Assembly (NCBI GenBank): GCA_947177025.1 | Contig: CAMWSQ010000006.1 | Coordinates: 1-32,268 of the forward strand | Direction: 5' to 3' | DNA: 32,268 bases | Origin: an uncultured Mollicutes bacterium | Lineage (GTDB): Bacteria > Bacillota_I > Bacilli_A > Acholeplasmatales > Anaeroplasmataceae | Translations under genes and position numbers: made by a program | Part shown: piece by piece, positions 23,572 through 32,268 of the stretch | Position numbering within the stretch: the stretch's first letter is position 1 | Layout of the letters: each line of letters opens with the position of its first letter | The notes under the pieces: generated by a model | Told to the model about the DNA's origin: nothing | Seen by the model: the letters and a program-made list of their open reading frames with translations, nothing else | Databases searched by the model: none

Positions 23572-25332
23572 TTATTTATTTTTTTCAAATTGAGAATCAT
23601 ACATATCCTTATAGATAGGACAAGTGTCATAAAGGTGAGTGTGGCTTCCTTGACCCACAATAATTCCATGATCTAAAACTACAATTTCATCTGCATCCTT
23701 AATTGTGGATAGACGATGGGCAATAATGAAGGTTGTTCTTCCCTTCGCAACTACATCCATCGCATGTTTAATTCTAATTTCTGTTTCACTATCAATGTTA
23801 GCAGTAGCTTCATCTAATACTAATATTTTAGGCTTACGTAGAAGGATTCTTGCAAAGGATAACAGCTGCTTTTCCCCTAAGGATAGATTTTCTCCTCTAA
23901 AGGAAATCGGAGTATCTAAGCCAAGCTCGCTCTTTTCTAGCATATATCCAGCTCCTACCTCTTCTATAACTTGTAATACCTCTGCATCAGAATATTCTCG
24001 CTCCATAGTTACATTAGAACGAATAGTACCTGCAAATAAAGCAGGAGTCTGAAGCACAATTCCAAGGTTTCTACGATAGGAAGCCTTGTTATAGGCTTTA
24101 ATATCTACTCCATCAACTAGAAGTTCTCCTTCTTGATAATCATTATAGCCAAGTAATAAATTCATTAAGGAAGACTTCCCACTTCCTGTATGACCTACAA
24201 TTCCAATCTTTTTCCCAGCTGGAACAGATAAGGATAAATCCTTTAATACATAATTATCTTCAATATAGGCAAATCGTATATGCTTAAATTCTACATCACC
24301 TTTGATTTCATCTGGAGCTTCTGCTCCATCTAAGATTCTTGTGTCATTGGCTTCATCCATAAATTGATATACTCGATTAGCAGCAACTAAAGAATCCTCT
24401 AATTCATTTAGGTTATTGAATATTGCATTGATTGGATTAATCATACGATCCAAATACCCAATGAAGGTTGTAATTAAGCCAGCCGTAATTCCGGCATTTC
24501 CTAAGGATTCATATCCAATAAAGAATAGAATTCCGATCTCTGCCAAACGTTTTAATATTGTGAGAAGCTCCCAACCAAAATAGATATTGATGGTATTTGC
24601 TTTCACATCGTTGTAATTATACCGATTTACAAGTTCCTTATATTCATTCATCATATTATCTTCTTGATTAAAGTCCTGAATGATTAAAGCTCCACTGATT
24701 AACTCATTTAATTTTCCTGTGATTCTTGAACCTGTTTCTCTTAAATCTAAATAATACTTATGAACCTTTCTACGATACACTGTAATCCAAACTAAAATAA
24801 GTGGTACAATAGCTAGAATGATTAACCCTAAAATAGGCTTTAAGTAAATTAAACCAACATAAACAATGACAATATTAATTATGGCATTGATAATAGAAAA
24901 CATTGTCATATAAAAGGTTCTTACTCCATTACTATCTGAGGTAATCTTCGCAACGATTTTACCATCTGGTTCTAATGAAAAATAATCCACTGGAAGATAA
25001 TCTATTTTACGAATGGCATCCTCTCTCAAATTTTTTTCAATATGCATTCCAGCAAGTGTTTGTAAATATTGTCCAAAATATCGCATCACTACTACTACAA
25101 TTGTACAAAGCAAATATGCACCAATTAACCATAAAATCATTTCCATATTATTTGCAGGAATATAAGTGTCTAGAATTTCTTTAGTAAACAAAGGAGTAAT
25201 TGTTGTAAGTAAAGCAATGCCTATATTTAAAAACAAAGTAATCAATACTAGCTTCCACTCTTTTTTGATATAAGGAAGTGTTTTTTTAAATAAGGTGGAT
25301 TTTGAATACCCTTCTGTCTTCTTCTTAGGCAT
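23572..25332 (-). CDS. ABC exporter half-transporter, canonical-Walker-B subunit (LmrD/BmrD-like)
   Basis: This is a 586-residue half-transporter. Six membrane segments lie in the first roughly 310 residues, then a nucleotide-binding domain. Walker A is GHTGSGKSS, the signature is LSLGEKQ instead of LSGGQ, and Walker B is VLVLDEATANID with the catalytic Glu. It pairs with the gene upstream to make a multidrug or lipid exporter. The longer frame starts at GTG 25341, but ATG 25332 has AAGGTGA six bases upstream and is preferred. It overlaps the upstream gene by 8 bases. Confidence 0.92.
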   Translation of the reverse strand: MPKKKTEGYSKSTLFKKTLPYIKKEWKLVLITLFLNIGIALLTTITPLFTKEILDTYIPANNMEMILWLIGAYLLCTIVVVVMRYFGQYLQTLAGMHIEKNLREDAIRKIDYLPVDYFSLEPDGKIVAKITSDSNGVRTFYMTMFSIINAIINIVIVYVGLIYLKPILGLIILAIVPLILVWITVYRRKVHKYYLDLRETGSRITGKLNELISGALIIQDFNQEDNMMNEYKELVNRYNYNDVKANTINIYFGWELLTILKRLAEIGILFFIGYESLGNAGITAGLITTFIGYLDRMINPINAIFNNLNELEDSLVAANRVYQFMDEANDTRILDGAEAPDEIKGDVEFKHIRFAYIEDNYVLKDLSLSVPAGKKIGIVGHTGSGKSSLMNLLLGYNDYQEGELLVDGVDIKAYNKASYRRNLGIVLQTPALFAGTIRSNVTMEREYSDAEVLQVIEEVGAGYMLEKSELGLDTPISFRGENLSLGEKQLLSFARILLRKPKILVLDEATANIDSETEIRIKHAMDVVAKGRTTFIIAHRLSTIKDADEIVVLDHGIIVGQGSHTHLYDTCPIYKDMYDSQFEKNK

Positions 25333-27088
25333 TAGAATCACCTTCTTCCATTTGTTGAGCTATAAATTGTTCATAATACCAACCTTTTAAAGCCATTAAT
25401 TCTTCATGAGTTCCACGTTCTACAATATGACCTTCATCTAAAACAATGATTTGGTTTGCATGCATAACAGCAGATAATCTATGCGCAACAATAATATTCG
25501 TTTTATTAGAACGATATTTTTTTAGAGAATGAATAATATTTGCTTCTGTTTTTCCATCTACGGCAGATAAAGAATCGTCCATAATTAAAACATCAGCATT
25601 TTTTAAGAAGGCTCTTGCAATGGCAAGTCTCTGTTTTTGTCCGCCAGAAAGAGTTACACCATATTCTCCAACAATCGTATCAAAGCCTTCTGAAAGCATC
25701 TCTATGTCCTTTTCAAAATCAGCAAGCATAACTGCTTCATTAACTTCTTCTAAAGACGCATTTGAATCTCCAATCAAAACATTCTTTAGAACAGATCTAG
25801 AAAACAGCATATGCTCCTGTGGGACATATCCAACATGACGTCTAACCTCTTGTTGATTATATACTTCAATTTCTTCTCCATTGATAAAGATTTTTTCATT
25901 ATCAATCGGAAGCTGCCGAACAAGCTGACGTACTAAAGTAGACTTCCCACTTCCTGTTTTACCGACAATACCTAAAGTTTGACCTTCTGTTATTGTTAAA
26001 TCAATATGCTTTAATACATCAATATGATCTCCTTCATAACGGAAGGAAAAATCTCTAAATTCAATGGATTTAATTTCCTTTAAGTCTTCGTCATCTATAT
26101 CGATAACTTTACTTTTGGCATCATAAATTTCATTCAACCGATCTGCAGAAATTAAGGATTGGTAGAAGTTATTAATCATATTTCCAATATTCGTTAAAGG
26201 TGCTTGGAATAAATTTAGATATAAAGTAAACTGAACTAAATCAGAAACCTTGAATGGGTGAGTCGGATCATTTCCATATTTGATGCAATAATATCCACCC
26301 AAGCCATATGCAATAATCGTAGCTACAGCAACAATAGACTGAAACATCGGTTGAAAAATAACATTAATTTTTAGATTAGCTTTTTCAACGTCATATGTAT
26401 CTTGAGAATATTTTAAATTCTTTTGATAGTTTTCTTCTTCTTTAGAAAAAGCACGTATTGTTCTAACATTGGTTATACTTTCTAAAATGACATTCCCCAT
26501 CAAAGAGGATTTTTCACGGACCATTTTCCAGTTTCGTTTTACCTTAGCCTTTAATAGAAGATTAGCAACAAAAATTAAACTTAATGGAATAAAGCATAAA
26601 AGAGCTAAATCCCAGCGAATTAAAATCATAGCTACTAGAGTTACGACTACTGTCATAGCTTCCAAGAAAATATTTAAAAGACGGTTTCCTCCACTGAAGT
26701 TAACAGCTTTTACATCTCCTAAGGCTCTAGTTAATAAATCTCCAGACTGAAAATGCTCAAAGAAGGTAGCATCCTGAACTAAAATATTCTCCATATAGCG
26801 TACCTGTAGAGCATAATATAGATGAACCTTTAATCTATTTTGTAAAACTTTTTTTGTCGTTGTTACAATATATATTAAAAGAACTGTTATTAAAAAAGGT
26901 AATAAAATATTCAAAAATAAAAAGTTTATAGTCAGTTCTTCCTCTTCAATAGCGGCAGTAAGCTGTTTGATTATCCAAGCAGGCACTAAGTTGAGCACAG
27001 TTAATAATAAACCTACTAAGACAATACTTACATATCGATACCAGTTTTTAGAAATAAACCACCATAAACTTTTAATAAATTTAAACAT
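25325..27088 (-). CDS. ABC exporter half-transporter, degenerate-Walker-B subunit (LmrC/BmrC-like)
   Basis: This 587-residue protein has six membrane segments (first about 20-40) and a nucleotide-binding domain. Walker A is GKTGSGKST and the signature LSGGQKQRLAIARAF is canonical. Walker B reads VLIMDDSLSAVD, with Asp in place of the catalytic Glu. Together with the partner's LSLGE signature this makes one of the two composite ATP sites inactive, as in TM287/288 and BmrCD. GAGGTG precedes the start. The exported substrate is unknown. Confidence 0.92.
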   Translation of the reverse strand: MFKFIKSLWWFISKNWYRYVSIVLVGLLLTVLNLVPAWIIKQLTAAIEEEELTINFLFLNILLPFLITVLLIYIVTTTKKVLQNRLKVHLYYALQVRYMENILVQDATFFEHFQSGDLLTRALGDVKAVNFSGGNRLLNIFLEAMTVVVTLVAMILIRWDLALLCFIPLSLIFVANLLLKAKVKRNWKMVREKSSLMGNVILESITNVRTIRAFSKEEENYQKNLKYSQDTYDVEKANLKINVIFQPMFQSIVAVATIIAYGLGGYYCIKYGNDPTHPFKVSDLVQFTLYLNLFQAPLTNIGNMINNFYQSLISADRLNEIYDAKSKVIDIDDEDLKEIKSIEFRDFSFRYEGDHIDVLKHIDLTITEGQTLGIVGKTGSGKSTLVRQLVRQLPIDNEKIFINGEEIEVYNQQEVRRHVGYVPQEHMLFSRSVLKNVLIGDSNASLEEVNEAVMLADFEKDIEMLSEGFDTIVGEYGVTLSGGQKQRLAIARAFLKNADVLIMDDSLSAVDGKTEANIIHSLKKYRSNKTNIIVAHRLSAVMHANQIIVLDEGHIVERGTHEELMALKGWYYEQFIAQQMEEGDSNA

Positions 27089-27122
27089 ATTTTTTCACCT
27101 CATTTCTTCTTTTGTATAAATA

Positions 27123-27128
27123 ATTATA
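27123..27128 (-). promoter_or_regulatory. -10 element upstream of the ABC exporter operon
   Basis: A TATAAT lies on the minus strand about 35 bases before the start codon. No convincing -35 is seen at 16-18 bases, so the call is tentative. Confidence 0.4.
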
Positions 27129-27169
27129 CTCCTAAACAAAAGAGAAAAAAGGAAAAAGTATGACAAAAA

Positions 27170-28003
27170 TTAATTGATTCGACATTTTTTCAATAAAGAG
27201 ATTTCTGCTTTATATCCTTCATCCTCATTTGGTGTCTCTAGATAGAAAGGCAAATCCTTCAATTTTGGATGATTAATTATACGGACAATAGCCTCTTTGC
27301 CTATTGTTCCTTCTCCAATTTTAGCATGTCTGTCTTTATTAGATGCAAAAGGCATCATAGAATCATTTAAATGGATAGCTTTTAATCTATCTAATCCAAT
27401 AATCGCATCAAATTCTTCTAGCACACCATCTAAATCATTTACAACATCATAGCCTGCAGAATACACATGACAAGTATCTAAGCAAACTCCGAGCTTTTCA
27501 TTATGCTCTACTTTATTGATAATTTCAGCAATTTCTTCAAAGCTACGTCCAATTTCACTTCCCTTACCAGCCATAGTTTCAAGTAAAATTGTTGTCTTCA
27601 TTTCTGGATAAATAACTTCATTAAGTATTTCCACAATTTGAGCTATTCCTACTTCTACACCTTGGCCTGTATGACTTCCTGGGTGAAAATTATATAAGGC
27701 ATTAGGAAAATGCTCTAGCATTTCTATATCAGATTGAAATACCATTCTTGCAAATTCTCTAGTTTGTGGATTGGCAGAACATGCATTTAATGTATAAGGA
27801 GCATGACATAAAAGTCCTTCTATCCCTACCGATTTTGCATATTCCATGAATTCTTCGAAATCCTTTTGATCCCAAGGACGAGCTTTACCACCTTGGGGAT
27901 TTCTAGAAAAATACTGAAATGTATTTCCTCCTAAATCTGTTATATTCTTTCCTGCTTTTAAAAATCCATTTGCAATGGATAAGTGACATCCTATTTTAAA
28001 CAT
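27170..28003 (-). CDS. nfo: Deoxyribonuclease IV (endonuclease IV)
   Basis: This 277-residue AP endonuclease incises DNA 5' to abasic sites in base excision repair. The zinc ligands of the TIM barrel are visible in CHAPYTLN, FHPGSH, LETMAGKGSE, CLDTCHVYSAGYD, HLNDS, DRHAKIGEG and LETP. The frame is open to a TTG at 28021, but GGAGG sits 7 bases before ATG 28003, which is chosen. It stands alone between the ABC operon and an unrelated secreted protein. No terminator is evident after it. Confidence 0.96.
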   Translation of the reverse strand: MFKIGCHLSIANGFLKAGKNITDLGGNTFQYFSRNPQGGKARPWDQKDFEEFMEYAKSVGIEGLLCHAPYTLNACSANPQTREFARMVFQSDIEMLEHFPNALYNFHPGSHTGQGVEVGIAQIVEILNEVIYPEMKTTILLETMAGKGSEIGRSFEEIAEIINKVEHNEKLGVCLDTCHVYSAGYDVVNDLDGVLEEFDAIIGLDRLKAIHLNDSMMPFASNKDRHAKIGEGTIGKEAIVRIINHPKLKDLPFYLETPNEDEGYKAEISLLKKCRIN

Positions 28004-28116
28004 TTTATTTCCTCCAAACAAACATCATTTCTTTTTGGAATTCTATTTTTTACAAGTATGTGTTTTTCTCTTTGCCTAAATCCTATTTTAACACCTATAA
28101 TTCAATATAAATCTTT

Positions 28117-29106
28117 TCAATCAAGAAAGTCAATGTAAGATTGAACAATTTCTTTAATTTCATCCGTCTGTTTACTATATTCTTTGTTTATATCGTAACC
28201 TACAAGTTCTATAATTTGTTGCCTTGATTCTATCTTAATAGTGTCATTTGAAGCATTGCCAAATAATAAGTATGTATGATTTTGCTTTGGCACTCCAAAC
28301 CCTACAGGATTTTCATCATACCAGTAGTTTACTCCAACAAAACTAATATAACGTATATCTTTTAGACTTTCTGTTTCTTTCAATAACTCTGTTATATTAA
28401 TTTTATAAAAAACTTGAGGAATAGCTATGTTTTCTTTGGGATTTTCATTGCTTCTGTCTAAAGATTCTGATGCAGTCCAAATAAAGATTGTATTATATGC
28501 TTGAACAATTTCTTCTACTGTTTCTAGTGTAGGTAAACCTAAATCATATTCCATGACCTTATCTATAACATTTTTATATCTTGATATTGTTTGAGAAATA
28601 CTTTGATTTTGTGCAGACAAGGACTTAGAACTATCATATTCTTCTAATAAAATCTTTTGTTGATTTTGGTAAAGAATATAATCATCTTTCTTTAATCGCT
28701 TGTTTGCCTCATTCGCTTTATTTGTGAAAAAAAGATAGTATTTATTTTTTTGAAGAATTTCATCATTTTCAGAATATAAAGACCAAGTATTTAAATAGAG
28801 CTTTCCTCCACAAAAACAAATGCGTCCTTCTTTATCCCCAGTTCCTTTTAGATACTCAACGATTTCGAGATTATAAATCGTATATGGAATGTCGACTCCT
28901 GTACCATCATATTGCTTGGTTTCAGCTTCATTTTTTATTTTTCCTACAAATACATATTCGCAAGCATCTATGAACTCTTTATCTGTTGAATATAGATTAC
29001 AATCGCTTCTTTGAATATTTACTCGTTTCGCATTTAAAACTACAAATCCTATTATAACTAATGAAACAAATATAATAGATAAAATCACAATTAATTTTTT
29101 CTTCAT
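28117..29106 (-). CDS. Membrane-anchored or secreted protein with a duplicated unknown domain
   Basis: This 329-residue protein has an uncleaved-looking N-terminal helix (about 4-25, IVILSIIFVSLVIIGFVVL) and no lipobox. Two similar halves follow. Each has a D/E-A-Y segment then V/I strands (CEYVFVGKI and YNTIFIWTA), then a YxIxxLEIVEYLKG- or YKINITELLKE-like segment, then a Tyr-rich strand (KYYLFFTN and TYLLFGNAS). This suggests an internal duplication of a TIMP- or OB-like beta-barrel. The family is not known to me. Its start overlaps the stop of a small open segment upstream (ATGA). Confidence 0.7.
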   Translation of the reverse strand: MKKKLIVILSIIFVSLVIIGFVVLNAKRVNIQRSDCNLYSTDKEFIDACEYVFVGKIKNEAETKQYDGTGVDIPYTIYNLEIVEYLKGTGDKEGRICFCGGKLYLNTWSLYSENDEILQKNKYYLFFTNKANEANKRLKKDDYILYQNQQKILLEEYDSSKSLSAQNQSISQTISRYKNVIDKVMEYDLGLPTLETVEEIVQAYNTIFIWTASESLDRSNENPKENIAIPQVFYKINITELLKETESLKDIRYISFVGVNYWYDENPVGFGVPKQNHTYLLFGNASNDTIKIESRQQIIELVGYDINKEYSKQTDEIKEIVQSYIDFLD

Positions 29107-29297
29107 TCCTTATCCCCCTTTTTAAAAAAATGAAACAAAGCAAGCATATCCCTAGGTAATTTATCAAAAATATTTGATTTATCCTCTGTATAATATAATA
29201 TCAAAAAAGAAAACAAAATACAACATAATACTAAATTTTCAAAAATTATATATGGATATTTAAAATCTAAGAAAACAAAAAGAAAACTGCTAGTTTC
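29103..29297 (-). pseudogene. Possible start-less small membrane-protein reading frame
   Basis: The minus-strand frame is open for 64 codons from just after the stop TAG (29298-29300) to TGA at 29103-29105, which overlaps the next ATG as ATGA. It reads as a hydrophobic helix (ENLVLCCILFSFLILYY) followed by a charged tail (DKLPRDMLALFHFFKKGDKE). There is no ATG before the helix. It may be a truncated gene whose 5' end was lost, or a gene with an unusual start. A promoter for the downstream gene lies inside it. Confidence 0.4.
29195..29223 (-). promoter_or_regulatory. Promoter upstream of the duplicated-domain protein
   Basis: TTGTAT (29218-29223) is 17 bases from TATTAT (29195-29200) on the minus strand. 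It lies in the middle of the start-less frame. Confidence 0.45.
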
Positions 29298-29306
29298 CTA
29301 GCAGTT
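29285..29306 (-). terminator. Intrinsic terminator of the PFOR gene
   Basis: A 9-bp perfect stem (AACTGCTAG / CTAGCAGTT) closes a GAAA tetraloop on the minus strand and runs into TTCTTTTTG. It lies 16 bases after the gene stop. Confidence 0.85.
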
Positions 29307-29322
29307 CCCGTTATGTATAATT

Positions 29323-32268
29323 TTACTTATTAGGATATTCGATATTAGCTAAACGAGTGTAGTTAGCAAATCTCTTTTGTGCATCCTTTAAATTTGTTTC
29401 AAGAAGATCTTGAGCCTTTTCAGGATTAATCTTAACTAATTGAGCATAACGTCCTTCGTTCATTAGGAAGTCATTATACTTAGACCAATCTGGTTCTTTA
29501 GAATCCATAGTGAATGGGTTCTTGCCTTCCTTAGCTAAATCAGGATTATATCTGAATGTTGGCCAATATCCACATTCAGTAGCCTTCTTAGCTTCCATTT
29601 GGCTCATGAATAAGCCCTTCTTAATGTTATGAGCAATACATGGAGCATAGCAGATTACGATAGATGGACCATTGTAAGCTTCTGCTTCTTTTAATGCCTT
29701 AATTACTTGGTTTTGGTTGTAACCATGAGATACAGTTGCAACATAAACATGACCATAAGACATAGCAATTGAAGCTAAATCCTTCTTGAATGTTGGCTTA
29801 CCAGCAGCAGCAAACTTAGCGATAGCACCAGTTCTTGAAGACTTAGAAGATTGACCACCTGTATTAGAGTAAACCTCTGTATCAACAACTAGGATGTTAA
29901 CATCTTCGTTATTAGCAATAACATGGTCTAAACCACCATAGCCAATATCATAAGCCCAACCATCACCACCGATGATCCATTGGCTAACCTTAACTAGGTA
30001 ATCCTTTAAGGATAGAATTTCTTCTGCATAAGGAGCTTTAATTCCCTTCATTGCAGCAACAATTTTTGGAGCTAATTCCTTAGTCTTAGCACCAGATGTA
30101 CGGTTTTCCATCCATTCAGTACATAACTTTTGTGCCTCAGCTGGCATTGCATCCATATTTAAAGCCATAACGTTTTGGATTCTATCACGTAAAGTTTCAA
30201 CAGCCATACGCATACCAAATCCAAATTCAGCATTATCCTCAAATAAAGAGTTAGCCCAAGCTGGTCCACGACCTTCTGCGTCTGTAGTATATGGGCTTGA
30301 TGGATAAGATCCAGAATAGATTGATGTACAACCTGTTGCATTTGCAACTAGCATACGATCACCAAACAATTGAGAAACTGCCTTAACATATGGAGTTTCA
30401 CCACAACCACCACAAGCTCCAGAGAATTCAAATAATGGTTTAGAGAATTGAACATTCTTAGCATTATTTGTTCCAGCAACATCGCCCTTGTAGCTTACCT
30501 TATTATAGAAGTATTCACATACTTTTGCTTCTTTGTTCTTATTAGATTCAGCCATAGTATGAGAAGTTAACGCAGGATTCTTAACCATTGTTCCATCTTC
30601 TGCTTTCTTTGGCTTACCAGGACAAACAGTTAAACATACACCACAGCCTGTACAATCTAATGTAGAAACTTGAAGTGTATACTTATATCCCTTGAATCCT
30701 GTAGCATCTAAGAATTGAGCACCCTTAGGAGCCTTAGCAACTTCCTCTTCAGTACATAAGAATGGACGGATACATGCATGTGGACAAACAAATGCACATT
30801 GATTACATTGAATACAGTTTTCAGATGTCCATAGAGGTACATCAGTAGCTACTCCACGCTTTTCATAAGCTGCAGTTCCTTGAGGCATATGGCAATCATC
30901 ACCGAACTTAGCAAATACAGATAGAGGTAAAGAGTCACCATCGATAGCGTTGATTACATCAGCAATCTCTCTAACGAATGCAGGTCTCTTCATATCAACC
31001 TTCTTCTCTTCATCTACTAAATTAGCCCAATCAGGGTTTACAGGAACTTCAACAAGTCTTGTTCCACCCATATCAATTGCCTTATGGTTTTGATCTACAA
31101 CATCTTGACCCTTCTTCAAGTAAGTCTTAGTTGCAAATTCCTTCATATGTTGTTTAGCTTCTTCATAATTCATGATTTGTTCATTTAACTTGAAGAATGC
31201 AGATTGCATAATTGTGTTAACACCTAAGCCTGGACGGAAGCCACATTCTCTTGCAGCAGCATTTGCAGCAATAATGTAGAACTTAGCATGCTTTTCAGCT
31301 AATAATCTCTTATAACGGTTAGGTAATCTCTTTTCAATATTCTTAGCATCTACTACTGTATTAAGTAAGAATGTTCCGCCATCACGTAATCCTACAATCA
31401 TATCAAACTTATCAAGATAAGCATCTAATGAACAAGATACAAAGTGTGGTTGGTTAACTAAATATGTAGAACGAATAGGGTTCTTAGAGAAACGTAAGTG
31501 TAATCTTGTAGAACCACCAGACTTCTTAGAGTCATATGCAGCATAGCTTTGAGAATAGAAAGATGTATAGTCACCAACGATCTTAGAAATATTCTTACAA
31601 GCACCAACTGTACCATCAGAACCTAATCCGAAGAATAATAATTCTGTTGTTGTAGGATCAGCAACGTCAATATTTTCAGTAACCTCTAATGAAGTATACT
31701 TAATATCATCATTAATACCTAAAGTGAAATGATCCTTTGGTTTTGACTTCTTTAAGTTGCAGAATACTGCATTTACTAAATCTGGAGTTGTATCCTTACT
31801 AGATAGACCATAGCGTCCACCAACAATAACAGGAGCATCCTTAGCACCAAAATATGCAGCCTTAACATCTAAGCATAATGGCTCATATAAAGCACCTTGT
31901 TCAATAGTTCTATCTAATACAGCAATTCTCTTTACTGTCTTAGGCATAGCCTTTAAGAACTTAGAAACAACAAATGGACGATATAAATGAACCTTTAAAA
32001 TACCTACTTTTTCGCCTCTAGCTGTTAAGAAGTCAACTACTTCCTCAGCACATTGAGTAACTGAGCCCATAGCTACGATAACATACTTAGCATCCTTAGC
32101 ACCATAGTATGAATATGGTTGATACTTACGTCCAGTTGCCTTAGATATAGCCTTCATATACTTTTCAACTACATCATATAAGCCTTCATACTTAAAGTTT
32201 TGAAGCTCTCTAGTTTGGAAGTAAACGTCATCATTTTGAGCTGTACCACGAGTCTTAGGATGTGCAGG
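29323..32268 (-). CDS. nifJ: Pyruvate:ferredoxin (flavodoxin) oxidoreductase, N-terminus outside window
   Basis: Visible are 981 residues of a single-chain PFOR of about 1170-1200, and the frame runs open to the window edge. PFOR converts pyruvate and CoA to acetyl-CoA, CO2 and reduced ferredoxin. Two 4Fe-4S motifs (CIQCNQCAFVCPHAC and CTGCGVCLTVCPGKP) lie in the middle, followed by CGGCGETPY. The TPP-binding region contains GGDGWAYDIGYGGL and DTEVYSNTGGQSS. An ATG 111 bases from the edge (at 32157) is internal: the residues before it (HPKTRGTAQND) are normal PFOR sequence. It marks an anaerobic metabolism. Confidence 0.97.
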   Translation of the reverse strand, partial: PAHPKTRGTAQNDDVYFQTRELQNFKYEGLYDVVEKYMKAISKATGRKYQPYSYYGAKDAKYVIVAMGSVTQCAEEVVDFLTARGEKVGILKVHLYRPFVVSKFLKAMPKTVKRIAVLDRTIEQGALYEPLCLDVKAAYFGAKDAPVIVGGRYGLSSKDTTPDLVNAVFCNLKKSKPKDHFTLGINDDIKYTSLEVTENIDVADPTTTELLFFGLGSDGTVGACKNISKIVGDYTSFYSQSYAAYDSKKSGGSTRLHLRFSKNPIRSTYLVNQPHFVSCSLDAYLDKFDMIVGLRDGGTFLLNTVVDAKNIEKRLPNRYKRLLAEKHAKFYIIAANAAARECGFRPGLGVNTIMQSAFFKLNEQIMNYEEAKQHMKEFATKTYLKKGQDVVDQNHKAIDMGGTRLVEVPVNPDWANLVDEEKKVDMKRPAFVREIADVINAIDGDSLPLSVFAKFGDDCHMPQGTAAYEKRGVATDVPLWTSENCIQCNQCAFVCPHACIRPFLCTEEEVAKAPKGAQFLDATGFKGYKYTLQVSTLDCTGCGVCLTVCPGKPKKAEDGTMVKNPALTSHTMAESNKNKEAKVCEYFYNKVSYKGDVAGTNNAKNVQFSKPLFEFSGACGGCGETPYVKAVSQLFGDRMLVANATGCTSIYSGSYPSSPYTTDAEGRGPAWANSLFEDNAEFGFGMRMAVETLRDRIQNVMALNMDAMPAEAQKLCTEWMENRTSGAKTKELAPKIVAAMKGIKAPYAEEILSLKDYLVKVSQWIIGGDGWAYDIGYGGLDHVIANNEDVNILVVDTEVYSNTGGQSSKSSRTGAIAKFAAAGKPTFKKDLASIAMSYGHVYVATVSHGYNQNQVIKALKEAEAYNGPSIVICYAPCIAHNIKKGLFMSQMEAKKATECGYWPTFRYNPDLAKEGKNPFTMDSKEPDWSKYNDFLMNEGRYAQLVKINPEKAQDLLETNLKDAQKRFANYTRLANIEYPNK

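Noticed and set aside
28004-28021. TTG-started extension of endonuclease IV
   Set aside because: It is the Shine-Dalgarno sequence GGAGG itself; the ATG at 28003 is correctly spaced and starts the conserved FKIGCHLS motif.

Overview
The window is AT-rich and densely coded, with short Shine-Dalgarno-led genes in many start/stop-overlapping pairs. It looks like a low-GC Bacillota genome, probably an anaerobic gut-type lineage (Erysipelotrichia or a related Bacilli group). The support is a BspA-type leucine-rich-repeat lipoprotein, pyruvate:ferredoxin oxidoreductase, an LmrCD/BmrCD-type ABC pair and TTGACA/TATAAT promoters. UGA is a normal stop (several genes end in ATGA overlaps), so this is not a Mycoplasma-type code. 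The lineage is inferred; there is no rRNA here to settle it.

Layout. 1-111: the tail of an unidentified membrane-anchored protein on the + strand. 156-698: a thioredoxin-like lipoprotein. 780-4329: a tight minus-strand operon of WYL regulator, HAD hydrolase and cytosolic beta-propeller protein. 4407-6744: GalU coupled to a two-pass membrane protein with a long charged tail. 6870-6946: tRNA-His. 7000-8528: a VOC protein and a RhuM/PLD-like gene behind an attenuator-like leader. This short segment ends in a degenerate copy of the tRNA 3' end plus terminator, which suggests an old insertion. 8669-13871: a 1241-residue BspA-like lipoprotein and a second lipoprotein. 13922-15848: a DUF2188 protein, MsrA, a GNAT protein and a CBS-domain protein. 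GNAT and MsrA read as one fusion broken by a single-base frameshift.

15974-23411: an aromatic amino-acid operon transcribed aroF, tyrA, aroB, aroA, chorismate mutase, aroE, aroC, then a GltD-like oxidoreductase. It covers DAHP synthesis to chorismate and on to prephenate and 4-hydroxyphenylpyruvate, but lacks 3-dehydroquinate dehydratase, shikimate kinase and prephenate dehydratase. 23572-27088: a heterodimeric ABC exporter with one degenerate ATP site. 27170-28003: endonuclease IV. 28117-29297: a secreted or anchored protein with a duplicated domain, preceded by a small open segment without a start codon. 29323-32268: pyruvate:ferredoxin oxidoreductase, cut by the window edge.

Almost everything from 156 to 32268 is on the minus strand. 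The exceptions are the leading fragment, tRNA-His and the rhuM locus. No CRISPR array, transposase, integrase or complete mobile element was seen. The best candidates for something undescribed are the rhuM leader with its uORF and terminator, the tRNA-flanking repeat, the GNAT-MsrA split and the WYL-HAD-propeller operon.
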